A stretch of 64,000 bases of DNA, taken from Prauserella halophila (GTDB lineage Bacteria; Actinomycetota; Actinomycetes; Mycobacteriales; Pseudonocardiaceae). The DNA is taken from contig NZ_JAMTCQ010000008.1 of the NCBI RefSeq assembly GCF_024171895.1, positions 992,001 through 1,056,000 of the forward strand, given 5' to 3'. The position numbers and the translations under genes are program-made. The notes beneath the pieces were generated by a model that was not told the origin of the DNA, ran no database searches, and saw nothing but the letters and a program-made list of their open reading frames with translations. Positions 9,753 through 17,534 of the stretch are shown here, piece by piece. The stretch's first letter is position 1. Each line of letters starts with the position of its first letter.

Positions 9753-10699
9753 CGCCGCGCCGCGGCGACCCCGGCGGTGACGACGAGCGAGACCAGCCCG
9801 ACGAGTCGCGACAGGCGCACGGACCGTGCCAGATCGGCAGCTCCCGGCGACGGTCCGGCGCCGAGCGTGCCACGGTTCTCGGTGCGCCCGCCGTAGACGT
9901 TGGTTCCGCCCAGCCGCACGCCGAGCGCGCCGGCGAACGCGGCCTCGACGGGACCGGCGTTGGGGCTCGGGTGCCGGTGGGCGTCGCGGCGCCACGCCCG
10001 GATCGCCGCGCCCGGCCTCCGGCCGAGACCGGGTGCGGCGACGGCAGCGGCGAGGGCCGACAGCCGCGACGGGACGAGGTTGGCGACGTCGTCGGCGCGT
10101 GCCGCCGCCCAGCCGAACCGTTCGTACCGGGCGCAGCGGTGCCCGACCATGGCGTCGAGCGTGTTCAACGCGCGGTAGCCGAGCAGCCCCGGCAGGCCGG
10201 CGAGCCCGCCCCACACGAGCGGGGCGACGACCGCGTCGGACGTGTTCTCGGCGATCGACTCGGTCGCGGCGCGGGCGAGCCCCGTCGCGTCGAGCTCGGT
10301 GGCGTCGCGTCCGCACAGGTGCCCGAGACGTACGCGCGCCTCCGGCAGCTCGCCCGCCGCCAGGTGCCCGGCCATGACGTCGCCTTCGCGGGCCAGGCCG
10401 GTGCCGCCGAGGACGGCCCACGTCGTGGCGGCCGTGGCGGCGAACCGGGCCAGCGGCCTGCGCCGGGTCGCGGCCGACACGATCGCGCCGGCGGCCGCTG
10501 CGCCGCCCGCGCACACTCCCGCGTACACGGCACCGCGCACGCGGGAGTCGGCCCACATGCGCCGCTCGAGCGCGGCGGCCGCGGTACCGAACAGGGCGAC
10601 GGGATGCCCCCGCCGGGGGTCGCCTGCGACGACATCGGCCGCATACCCGGCCACAATCCCGGCAGCGGTGACAGCTTGAACACGGACCACAGCGCTCAC
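9746..10699 (-). CDS. cobD: Adenosylcobinamide-phosphate synthase
   Basis: CobD/CbiB joins the aminopropanol arm (or its phosphate) to adenosylcobyric acid, a membrane-linked late step of B12 synthesis. The 317 residues show the family start DVVAGDPRRGHPVALFG, the ESIAENTSDAVVAPLVW region and LNTLDAMVGHR. The product is hydrophobic with several membrane segments. I chose GTG 10699 (MSAVVRVQAVTAAG) since upstream residues are not conserved. It is divergent from cobU with only 27 bases between the two start codons, and its 3' end overlaps the end of cbtA by 7 bases. Confidence 0.95.
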   Translation of the reverse strand: MSAVVRVQAVTAAGIVAGYAADVVAGDPRRGHPVALFGTAAAALERRMWADSRVRGAVYAGVCAGGAAAAGAIVSAATRRRPLARFAATAATTWAVLGGTGLAREGDVMAGHLAAGELPEARVRLGHLCGRDATELDATGLARAATESIAENTSDAVVAPLVWGGLAGLPGLLGYRALNTLDAMVGHRCARYERFGWAAARADDVANLVPSRLSALAAAVAAPGLGRRPGAAIRAWRRDAHRHPSPNAGPVEAAFAGALGVRLGGTNVYGGRTENRGTLGAGPSPGAADLARSVRLSRLVGLVSLVVTAGVAAARRH

Positions 10700-10726
10700 C
10701 CTAACGAGTGGTCCAGAATGCCCTGC

Positions 10727-11371
10727 ATGACGAACGATCCGAAGCGGCGCCTCGCCGAGTTCGCGGCAGGCCGACTCGAAGCCGCGGCCTCCGCACTGCG
10801 CGGCCGCCGGGCCCCGGTGCAGCGGGCCAACGACGTCGAGGGCGGCAAGACGCTCGTGCTCGGCGGCGTCCGGTCGGGCAAGTCCCGCTACGCCGAACAG
10901 CTCGTGGGCAGATATCCCGGGGTGACCTACATCGCCGCGGGCATGCCCCCGAGCGACGACGACCCGGACTGGAGCGCCCGCGTGGCGGCCCACCGCGCAC
11001 GCAGACCGTCACACTGGGCCACGGTGGAGACGGGCGACGTCACGGCCGCCCTGCGTGACGCCGATTCCCCGGTGCTCATCGACTGCCTCGGCACGTGGCT
11101 GACGCGCGTGCTCGACGAGTCCGGCGCGTGGGAACAACGCGACGGCTGGCAGCAACGCGTGGACGAACGGCTCGGTGCGTTCGCCGACGCGTGGCGGCAG
11201 GCCAGCGTACCCGCCGTCGCGGTGAGCAACGAGGTCGGCAGCGGCGTCGTCCCCGCATCGGCGTCGGGACGCATCTTCCGGGACGTGCTCGGCGCACTGA
11301 ACACCACCGTGGCCACGCATTCCGACGCGGTTCGGCTGATCGTCGCCGGCCGTGTACTGACGCTGGAATAG
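10727..11371 (+). CDS. cobU: Adenosylcobinamide kinase / adenosylcobinamide-phosphate guanylyltransferase
   Basis: CobU (CobP) phosphorylates adenosylcobinamide and adds GMP to give adenosylcobinamide-GDP. The P-loop GGVRSGKS appears near residue 46 and the conserved IDCLGTWLTR and SNEVGSGVVP motifs follow. The catalytic part is of normal length, but it is preceded by about 40 residues (MTNDPKRRLAEF...) that most CobU proteins lack. ATG 10727 is chosen, with ATG 10718 three codons upstream also possible. It heads a tight cobU-cobT-cobS operon, with cobT 9 bases downstream. Confidence 0.93.
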   Translation: MTNDPKRRLAEFAAGRLEAAASALRGRRAPVQRANDVEGGKTLVLGGVRSGKSRYAEQLVGRYPGVTYIAAGMPPSDDDPDWSARVAAHRARRPSHWATVETGDVTAALRDADSPVLIDCLGTWLTRVLDESGAWEQRDGWQQRVDERLGAFADAWRQASVPAVAVSNEVGSGVVPASASGRIFRDVLGALNTTVATHSDAVRLIVAGRVLTLE

Positions 11372-11380
11372 GAGAACTCC

Positions 11381-12400
11381 GTGCAGATCCCCCCGCTCGA
11401 CGACGACGCCCGCGACGCAGCGCTGCAGCAGCTCGACGGCCTGGTCAAACCGGTCGGCGCGCTCGGCAGGCTCGAAGAGCTGGCCGCGTGGCTGTGCGCC
11501 GCGCACGGCTCGGTGCCGCCGCGCCCGCTGGACGACGTCCGGGTCGTGGTGTTCGCGGGCGATCACGGGGTGTCGGCGTCCGGGGCGGTGTCGGCGTATC
11601 CGCGGCATCTGACGGCGGCGATGGTGCGCGTGTTCCTGGCGGGCGAGTCCGGCGTGAACGTCCTGGCCCGCGACGTGGGCGCGCGCGTGCGCGTGCTGGA
11701 CCTGGCGGTCGACGATCCGCTCGACGACGTGCCCGCCGAGGTGCGGCGGCACAAGATCCGGCGGGGTTCGGGGGCCATCGACGTGGCCGACGCGCTGGAA
11801 CCCGGTCAGGCCCGGCAGGCGTTCGATGCGGGCACCGCGGCCGCCGACGCCGAGATCGACGACGGGGCGGACCTGCTCGTCCCCGGTGACATGGGTATCG
11901 GCAACACCACGATCGCCTCGGCGCTCGTGGCCGCGGTGCTGGGGCTGCCCGCCGAGGACGTGGTCGGCACGGGCACGGGCGTCGACGACGACGGCCGTGC
12001 CCGCAAGGTGGCGGTGCTCGACAAGGCCCTCGCGCGCGCCACCACCGACGATCCGTTCGCCGCGCTGACGTCGCTGGGCAGTGCCTGCGCGGCGGCGACG
12101 GCCGGATTCCTGGTACGTGCGGCCGGGCGGAGGGTGCCGGTCGTGCTGGACGGGGTGTTCCCGTGTGCGGCGGCGGTCGTGGCACGGGAGATCGCGCCGG
12201 GCGCCGAGCAGTGGTGGGTGGCCGGGCATCGGTCGACCGAGCCGGCGCAAGCGTTTGCGCTCAAGGCGCTGGGACTGGAGCCGATCCTCGACCTCGGGCT
12301 GCGACTCGGTGAGGGCAGCGGTGCCGTGCAAGCCGTTCCGGTGCTGCGCAACGCCCGCGCCGTGCTCGCGGGCATGGGACGGCTGGCCGACCTTGGCTGA
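11381..12400 (+). CDS. cobT: Nicotinate-nucleotide-dimethylbenzimidazole phosphoribosyltransferase
   Basis: CobT activates the lower ligand dimethylbenzimidazole by making alpha-ribazole phosphate. The 339 residues include LVKPVGALGRLEELA, the FAGDHGVSASG motif, GDMGIGNTT and the C-terminal RLGEGSGAV, which carries the catalytic glutamate. GTG 11381 follows AGGAGAA. Its stop overlaps the likely TTG start of cobS, so translation of the two should be coupled. Confidence 0.96.
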   Translation: MQIPPLDDDARDAALQQLDGLVKPVGALGRLEELAAWLCAAHGSVPPRPLDDVRVVVFAGDHGVSASGAVSAYPRHLTAAMVRVFLAGESGVNVLARDVGARVRVLDLAVDDPLDDVPAEVRRHKIRRGSGAIDVADALEPGQARQAFDAGTAAADAEIDDGADLLVPGDMGIGNTTIASALVAAVLGLPAEDVVGTGTGVDDDGRARKVAVLDKALARATTDDPFAALTSLGSACAAATAGFLVRAAGRRVPVVLDGVFPCAAAVVAREIAPGAEQWWVAGHRSTEPAQAFALKALGLEPILDLGLRLGEGSGAVQAVPVLRNARAVLAGMGRLADLG

Positions 12401-13262
12401 GCACGAACCTGCGGCGCACGAACCTACAGCGCACGAACCTGCGGCCGATCCCGGTTCCGGGGACGGACCGCCGTCCGGGGGCGATCCGGCACTCGGACGC
12501 GCCGCGGCCGACGGTCTGCGGATGGCGTTCGGCACGTTGACGGCGCTGCCCGTGCCCGCACCGCGGACGGTCGACCGCCGCGTCGCGGGCACAGCCATGA
12601 CGGCGGCACCGCTCGCCGGCCTGGCGCTCGCCGTCGCGGCCGGGCTCGTCGTCTGGCTGGGCCGGCTGCTCGGACTGCCCGCGTTCGTCGTGGCGGCGCT
12701 GGCACTCGCCACGCTGGCACTGGCCACGCGCGGACTGCACCTCGACGGCCTCGCCGATACGGCCGACGGCCTGAGCGCGTCCTACGACCGCGACCGCGCG
12801 CTCGACATCATGCGCCGCGGCGACGCCGGGCCGACGGGCGTCGCCACGCTGCTGCTGGTCCTCCTGGTGCAGACCGGCGCCCTCGCGGGCGTGGTGGCCG
12901 CGGGCGGCGGGGTGACGGCCGTCGTCGTGGCGGTGGTCGCGAGCCGCGTGGTGCTGCCGTTGTGCTGCACCCGGTTCGTCCCGTCGGCGCGGCCGGAAGG
13001 TCTCGGCGCGGCCGTGTCGGGCGCGGTCCCGGTGACGGTCGCCGCCGCGGTGGCACTGACTGTCGCATCGCTGTCCGTCCTGGCCGGATTCGACCCGGCC
13101 GTCGCGTGGTGGCAGGGTCCCGTCGCGGTGCTGACCGGCTGGGCTGCGGCGGGTGTGCTGCTCCGGCGGTGCGTACGCAGACTCGGCGGCAGCACCGGCG
13201 ACGTCCTCGGCGGCGGCGTCGAAATCGCACTCGCCACGACCCTCCTGGTACTCAGCATCTGA
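12393..13262 (+). CDS. cobS: Adenosylcobinamide-GDP ribazoletransferase (cobalamin synthase)
   Basis: CobS (CobV) joins adenosylcobinamide-GDP to alpha-ribazole, the last assembly step, at the membrane. The signature LHLDGLADTADGLSASYDRD is present, followed by several hydrophobic spans. The family usually starts near GLRMAFGTLTALPVP, about 40 residues in. A TTG at 12393 overlapping the cobT stop (TTGGCTGA) gives a 289-residue protein with an extra N-terminal run of HEPAA/HEPTA repeats encoded by 15-bp units (12400-12445). ATG 12522 is a shorter alternative but would cut into the conserved start. Confidence 0.9.
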   Translation: MAEHEPAAHEPTAHEPAADPGSGDGPPSGGDPALGRAAADGLRMAFGTLTALPVPAPRTVDRRVAGTAMTAAPLAGLALAVAAGLVVWLGRLLGLPAFVVAALALATLALATRGLHLDGLADTADGLSASYDRDRALDIMRRGDAGPTGVATLLLVLLVQTGALAGVVAAGGGVTAVVVAVVASRVVLPLCCTRFVPSARPEGLGAAVSGAVPVTVAAAVALTVASLSVLAGFDPAVAWWQGPVAVLTGWAAAGVLLRRCVRRLGGSTGDVLGGGVEIALATTLLVLSI

Positions 13263-13391
13263 CCCTCGCGCGTGTCCTGCGCCCAGCACCGCGTGTTCTG
13301 CGTTCGGTGCAGGAACGGGTCCGGAACGGAACCACGTTCGGCGCCGTCGCGCCGGGGCGTCCGTGCCTGGCCCGGCCGAGCACGGCCGCCA
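13263..13391. repeat. Short repeat-bearing spacer after cobS
   Basis: No gene. The first 50 bases carry GCGTGTCCTGC and CGCGTGTTCTGC, the same short motif seen in both orientations around 8049-8302. Confidence 0.5.
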
Positions 13392-13980
13392 CTAGACGAC
13401 GTCGAAGTTCGCCATCATTACCATGTCCTCGTGTTCGAGGTTGTGGCAGTGGAACACATAGCGGCCCCGGTACCCGTCGAACCGCACGAGGATCCGCGCC
13501 GCCTCGGCGGGCCGCAGGTCGACGGTGTCCTTCCAGCCGTGGTCGTACGGTCCGGGGCCGCCGGTCCCCCTGCCGAGGACCTGGAACGGCGCGAGGTGCA
13601 GATGGACGGGGTGGTGGAAGTCCGCCGTCAGTTCCCAGATCTCCGTACTGCCGAGCGCCGCGGTCGCCTGCACGGAGTCCGGCGCGAACGGTTCGCCGTT
13701 CACCACCCACCCGTGCGCCCCGTCGATGCCCTGCGAGCGGAACGTCATCTGTCGCGTTCGGACGGCGTCGCTCTCGCGTAGCCGTTCGAACGTGGGACTG
13801 AGGACGTCCGGAACGCCACGGTCGTCGCTGACCGCGCGGGTGACGTCGAACCGCATCACCGTCGCGGTGGAGCCGTCGCCGAGATCGTTGACCATCCGGG
13901 CCCGGCTTCCTGCGCGGAGTTCGCGGAAGTCGACGAGCACGTCGAACCGCTCGGCCGGTGCGAGTTCCACCGCGTCGTGT
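13392..13980 (-). pseudogene. Multicopper oxidase, C-terminal fragment
   Basis: The minus strand encodes the last 195 or so residues of a multicopper oxidase: LAPAERFDVLVDF, the HPVHLHLAPFQVL copper ligands, YDHGWKDTVDL and the C-terminal HCHNLEHEDMVMM with the T1 ligands. The family is normally 450-500 residues, and the two N-terminal cupredoxin domains are absent. Upstream of VELAPAERF the frame stays open but turns into sequence antisense to a plus-strand thioesterase fragment, so the gene was broken near 13980. It cannot make a working enzyme unless the rest is supplied elsewhere. Confidence 0.8.
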
Positions 13981-13985
13981 TCGCA

Positions 13986-14346
13986 CCGGCAACCTACGCG
14001 GACCTGTCCACCGAACCGGGCCCGACGACTCTGGGTGCCGAGCCGCCCGTCCTGCCCGATCCGGCGGAGTGCACGGACCCGGTGCCGCTCCTGGACCTGT
14101 CGGAGGCCACCATCAGTGCGCGTGTCGACTACCGGCTGCACCGGGTGCCCGGGTTCTGGCACGGCAGGCCGTCACGGGAGCCGGTGTCGGAGTTCTGGAT
14201 GCGCTTCGCCGACGGGCGCGATGCCGACCCTGTCGGGCTGGCCATGCTCGTCGACGCCGCGGCACCCGTCGCACTCGACCTCGGCGTGGCCGGTTCGTCC
14301 ACCGTGGAACTCACCGTGCACGTGCGCGCCAGGCCCGCGCCGGGGT
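13986..14346 (+). pseudogene. Acyl-CoA thioesterase-like protein, internal fragment
   Basis: The plus strand reads TYADLSTEPGP, then DYRLHRVPGFW, EPVSEFWMRFADGRDADP, LAMLVDAAAPVALDLG and STVELTVHVRARPAPGWL, which match the second half of hot-dog TesB-like acyl-CoA thioesterases of actinobacteria. The N-terminal half is missing, and after PGWLACRAA the frame runs into a dispersed repeat, so the C-terminus is also lost. It abuts the multicopper oxidase fragment head to head, leaving a scar of two truncated genes. Confidence 0.7.
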
Positions 14347-14356
14347 GGCTCGCGTG

Positions 14357-14419
14357 CCGCGCGGCAGCGCGGCGTCGGGGGGCCGTGGCCGGGCGACGGG
14401 CGGGCGCAGGACACGCGGG
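14357..14419. repeat. Dispersed intergenic repeat, copy B
   Basis: Matches 8315-8383 in the same orientation (see that entry). It ends at the cobC stop codon and forms the boundary of the thioesterase fragment, so it may mark a rearrangement end. Confidence 0.7.
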
Positions 14420-15469
14420 TCAGCGAAGGGCTGCCAGGGCGTCGAGGAAACCGTCCATGTCGGACCGCACGGCGATGCGCAGCCAGTCCGGTCCGAGGCC
14501 GGGGAAAGTGTCCGCGCGCCGCACGGCGTAGCCCGCCTCGCGCAACGCCAGCCGGATCTTCTCCCCGTCCGGCACGCGCATCAGCACGAACGGCGCCCGC
14601 GGTGTGCCTGCCACCTCCACGCCGAGGTCCCGCAACCGTGCGACCAGCCGGTCGCGGTCGGCCTCGGCGACGCGGGCCAGCTCGTCGGCCTCGGCCACGG
14701 CACCGGGCCTGCTGCACGCCGCCATCGCGACCGCAGCCGGGGTCGAGACCGACCACGGCGGCTGCAGCCCGCGCAGCCGCTCGACGACGGCGGGTTCGGC
14801 GAGCACGTACCCGGCGCGCAGCCCGGCGATGCCCCACGTCTTCGTCAGGCTCCGCACCACGGCGATCCCCGGAATCCGCTCCGTTGCGAGGCTTTCCGGC
14901 TCCCCGGGAACCGCGTCGAGGAACGCCTCGTCGACGACGACCAGCCTGCCGGGCCGCGCCAGCGCCCGGATCGACGACGCCGGGTGCAGCACCGACGTGG
15001 GGTTCGTCGGGTTGCCTACGAACACGAGGTCGACGTCGGCGGGCACCGGGTCGGCGTCGAGCGCGAACCCGCCGGACGCGGGCAACTCGACCCGCGTCAC
15101 GTCGTGTCCCGCGGCGAGCAGCGCCGCCTCCGGCTCCGTGAACTGGGGATGCACCACGGCGGGCCTGCACCCGGGCCAGGCGTGCGCCAGCAGCGTGAAC
15201 GCCTCGGCGCCGCCCGCGGTCGGCAGCACGTCGTCGGGGTGGCGGCCGTGCCGCGCCGCGATCGCCTCGGTGGCACCGGACACGTCGGGATAGGCGGCGA
15301 CAGCCGAGAGGCTGTCGCGCAGTTCGGCCAGCAACCATTCCGGCGGTTGCGGCACGCGGACGTTCACCGCGAGGTCGACGAGGCCGTCGCCGACCTCGCG
15401 GTCGCCGTGATGCCACAGGTCGATGTCGCGGGTGCGATGCTCGCCGCCGGCACGCTCCCCGCCGGTCAT
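14420..15469 (-). CDS. cobC: Cobalamin biosynthesis aminotransferase CobC (threonine-phosphate decarboxylase-like)
   Basis: A 349-residue PLP enzyme of the histidinol-phosphate aminotransferase fold. Visible are the FVGNPTNPTSV motif, VVDEAFLDAV, and the PLP lysine in RSLTKTWGIAGLRAGY. In B12 clusters this type supplies the aminopropanol arm, like CobC of Pseudomonas and CobD of Salmonella. ATG 15469 overlaps the cobB stop by 4 bases (ATGA), and it is the last gene of the riboswitch-led chlID-cobO-cobB-cobC operon. Confidence 0.85.
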   Translation of the reverse strand: MTGGERAGGEHRTRDIDLWHHGDREVGDGLVDLAVNVRVPQPPEWLLAELRDSLSAVAAYPDVSGATEAIAARHGRHPDDVLPTAGGAEAFTLLAHAWPGCRPAVVHPQFTEPEAALLAAGHDVTRVELPASGGFALDADPVPADVDLVFVGNPTNPTSVLHPASSIRALARPGRLVVVDEAFLDAVPGEPESLATERIPGIAVVRSLTKTWGIAGLRAGYVLAEPAVVERLRGLQPPWSVSTPAAVAMAACSRPGAVAEADELARVAEADRDRLVARLRDLGVEVAGTPRAPFVLMRVPDGEKIRLALREAGYAVRRADTFPGLGPDWLRIAVRSDMDGFLDALAALR

Positions 15470-16806
15470 CGGGCCGCCCTCCGGTGCACCGCATCCGCGA
15501 ACGTCCGCGCCAGCTCGGGATGTCCCGCCCAGTGGACGTGCAGGTAGGACGCGTGCAGCGTCGGCGTCGCGAAGCCCTCCGCCTCGCCGTTCCATCGCCA
15601 CGCCGGTGTCGACCCCGCCCGCGGTTCGACCACGGTGCGGTGGAATTCGTGCCCGCGTGCCACATCGCCCTCGGCGGCGAGGACGTTGTCGCGGGCCGCG
15701 GTCGCCGTCCGGTAGCCGAGCGCGCCGCGCCGGGTCATCCGGGCCGTCGCGTCGAGCGCGCCGACCATCGGCAGCCCGTCCAGTTCCCGGCACAGGTACA
15801 GCAGGCCCGCGCATTCGGCCACCGCGGGCATCCCGCCGGAGAGGGCCTCGCCGATCGCGGTGCGCAACGGTGCGTTCGCCGAAAGCTCCTCGAGATGCGC
15901 CTCGGGGAATCCGCCGCCGAAGTACATGCCGGCACACTCGGGCGGCAGCGCCTCGTCCTGCAACGGATCGACGTCCACGACGTCGACACCGTGGGCTGCG
16001 AGCAACTCGACGGTCTCGGTGTACCGGAACGTGAACGCCTCCCCCGCCGCGGCGGCCACGACGGCGCGCGGTCCACTGTGGACCGGCCCGGGCGACCACG
16101 GCGCGGCCGTCAACCGCCGCGCTCCACGTGCGACCCGCAGGACGGCGTCCAGGTCGACCCCGTCCGCGATCCAGTCGGCCAGCTTGGGCAGCAACTCCCG
16201 CGCACCGGTCTCGCGCTCACCCGCGGGGACGAGCCCGAGATGCCTGCTCGGCGCGTGGATGTCGTCGCTGCGCCGCAGCGCACCCAGCACGGGAATCCCC
16301 GTCGGCGCGAGTGCCCCGCGGATCTCGTCCTCGTGCCGTTGCGAACCCAGCTTGTTCAGGATCACGCCGGCGAGCTCGAGGTCCGGGTCGTAGCGTGCGA
16401 ATCCCAATACCAGTGCCGCGACGCTCCGGCTCGCCGCACTCGCGTCGACAACCAGCACCACCGGCGCGTCGACGAGCCGTGCGACGTGCGCCGTGGACGC
16501 GTAGCCGTCGGTGCCGAGCGCACCGTCGAACAGGCCCATCACGCCTTCGATCACCGCGACGTCGGCACCGCTCGACCCGTGCTGCAGCAGCGGAACGACG
16601 CGGTCCTCGCCCTGCAGGAACGGATCGAGGTTGCGCGCAGGCCTTCCGGTGGCCATGGCGTGATAGCTCGGGTCGATGAAGTCGGGGCCGACCTTGTGCC
16701 CGGACACCGCGGTCCCGCGGCCGCGCAGCGCCGCCATCAGGCCCGTCGCGACGGTCGTCTTGCCGTGCCCGGACCCGGGCGCGGCAACGACGACGCGGGC
16801 TACCAC
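15466..16806 (-). CDS. cobB: Hydrogenobyrinic acid a,c-diamide synthase
   Basis: CobB amidates the a and c side chains of hydrogenobyrinic acid with glutamine and ATP before cobalt insertion in the aerobic route. The 446 residues show an N-terminal dethiobiotin-synthetase-like P-loop (APGSGHGKTTVATG), GHKVGPDFIDPSYH and VIEGVMGLFDG. The C-terminal glutamine amidotransferase domain has the nucleophile Cys in AECAGLLYLCREL and a late histidine in the ASYLHVHWAGHP segment. Its GTG start overlaps the cobO stop by 7 bases. CbiA of anaerobic pathways is similar, but the presence of CobN and CobG supports CobB. Confidence 0.94.
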   Translation of the reverse strand: MVARVVVAAPGSGHGKTTVATGLMAALRGRGTAVSGHKVGPDFIDPSYHAMATGRPARNLDPFLQGEDRVVPLLQHGSSGADVAVIEGVMGLFDGALGTDGYASTAHVARLVDAPVVLVVDASAASRSVAALVLGFARYDPDLELAGVILNKLGSQRHEDEIRGALAPTGIPVLGALRRSDDIHAPSRHLGLVPAGERETGARELLPKLADWIADGVDLDAVLRVARGARRLTAAPWSPGPVHSGPRAVVAAAAGEAFTFRYTETVELLAAHGVDVVDVDPLQDEALPPECAGMYFGGGFPEAHLEELSANAPLRTAIGEALSGGMPAVAECAGLLYLCRELDGLPMVGALDATARMTRRGALGYRTATAARDNVLAAEGDVARGHEFHRTVVEPRAGSTPAWRWNGEAEGFATPTLHASYLHVHWAGHPELARTFADAVHRRAAR

Positions 16807-17402
16807 TCGATGCCCCGCTGGCCCTTTTGCCCGGCATCCATCGGGTGGGTGACCTTCGACATCTCGGCGACGAGGTCGGCCGCGTCCACGAGGGCCTGCG
16901 GCGCGTTGCGGCCGGTGATCACCACGTGCTGGCGGCCGGGCCGATTCCGCAGTGTCTCCACCACGTCATCGACGTCGACCCAGCCCCAGTGCAGCGGGTA
17001 GGTGAACTCGTCGAGCACGTAGAAGTCGTGCGTCTCCTCGGCGAGCCTGCGCTTGATCTCCGCCCAGCCCTCACGAGCATTCTCGGCGTGGTCCTCGTCG
17101 GTGCCCTTCTTGCGGGACCAGCTCCAGCCCTCGCCCATCTTGTTCCACTCGACGGGCCCGCCCTGACCGGTCTCCCCGAGCGTGCGCAGCGCGTTCTCCT
17201 CGCCCACACGCCACTTGGCCGACTTGACGAACTGGAACACGCCGATGTTCCAGCCCTGGTTCCACGCCCGCAGCGCCATCCCGAACGCCGCCGTGGACTT
17301 TCCCTTCATCGGTCCCGTGTGGACGGCCAGGATCGGCCGGTTCCGCCGCTGTCGCGTCGTCAGTCCGTCGTCCGGCACCACGTCCGGCTTCCCCTGCGGC
17401 AT
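16800..17402 (-). CDS. cobO: Cob(I)yrinic acid a,c-diamide adenosyltransferase
   Basis: CobO (BtuR/CobA type) adds the adenosyl group to the corrinoid cobalt. It is 200 residues long with the P-loop HTGPMKGKSTAAFG and the conserved QFVKSAKWRVGEE and LDEFTYPLHWGWVD stretches, normal for the family. ATG 17402 begins MPQGKPD; the ribosome binding site GGAGGG is just upstream and lies inside a duplicated 19-bp junction sequence shared with the end of chlID. Longer in-frame starts exist upstream but enter the junction insert. Confidence 0.95.
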   Translation of the reverse strand: MPQGKPDVVPDDGLTTRQRRNRPILAVHTGPMKGKSTAAFGMALRAWNQGWNIGVFQFVKSAKWRVGEENALRTLGETGQGGPVEWNKMGEGWSWSRKKGTDEDHAENAREGWAEIKRRLAEETHDFYVLDEFTYPLHWGWVDVDDVVETLRNRPGRQHVVITGRNAPQALVDAADLVAEMSKVTHPMDAGQKGQRGIEW

Positions 17403-17515
17403 CAGGCCGCCCTCCGTTTCTTGCGGGACACCCTCCCCTGCTGTGGCGAAAAAGCGTGCCACAGCGGGGGCCCAACCCGGTCGGGCGTCCTGAACAACCC
17501 ACCGTCAATCCTCAT
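17402..17515 (-). CDS. Possible 37-residue junction ORF between chlID and cobO
   Basis: ATG 17515, directly after the chlID stop, opens a 37-codon frame ending in KKRRAA, like the chlID C-terminus VKRRAA, with its TGA overlapping the cobO ATG (TGATG). It arises because a 114-bp (38-codon) duplication joins two copies of the junction in frame. The frame crosses a strong hairpin (17434-17466). No known product is seen. The shape parallels the 30-residue frame at 6351-6443. Confidence 0.35.
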   Translation of the reverse strand: MRIDGGLFRTPDRVGPPLWHAFSPQQGRVSRKKRRAA

Positions 17516-17534
17516 TCAGGCCGCCCTCCGTTTC
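17402..17534 (-). repeat. 19-bp direct repeat (17402-17420 and 17516-17534) flanking a 95-bp insert at the chlID/cobO junction
   Basis: Each copy is TCAGGCCGCCCTCCGTTTC on the plus strand. One forms the end and stop of chlID; the other holds the cobO ribosome binding site and overlaps its start. Between them are 95 bases with a hairpin whose arms GCTGTGGC and GCCACAGC are extended by CCCC/GGGG (17434-17466). On the minus strand the insert has GGACGCCCGACCGGG and ends GGGTGTCCCGCAAGA, both nearly identical to blocks in the gltB/gltD insert. Confidence 0.9.
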
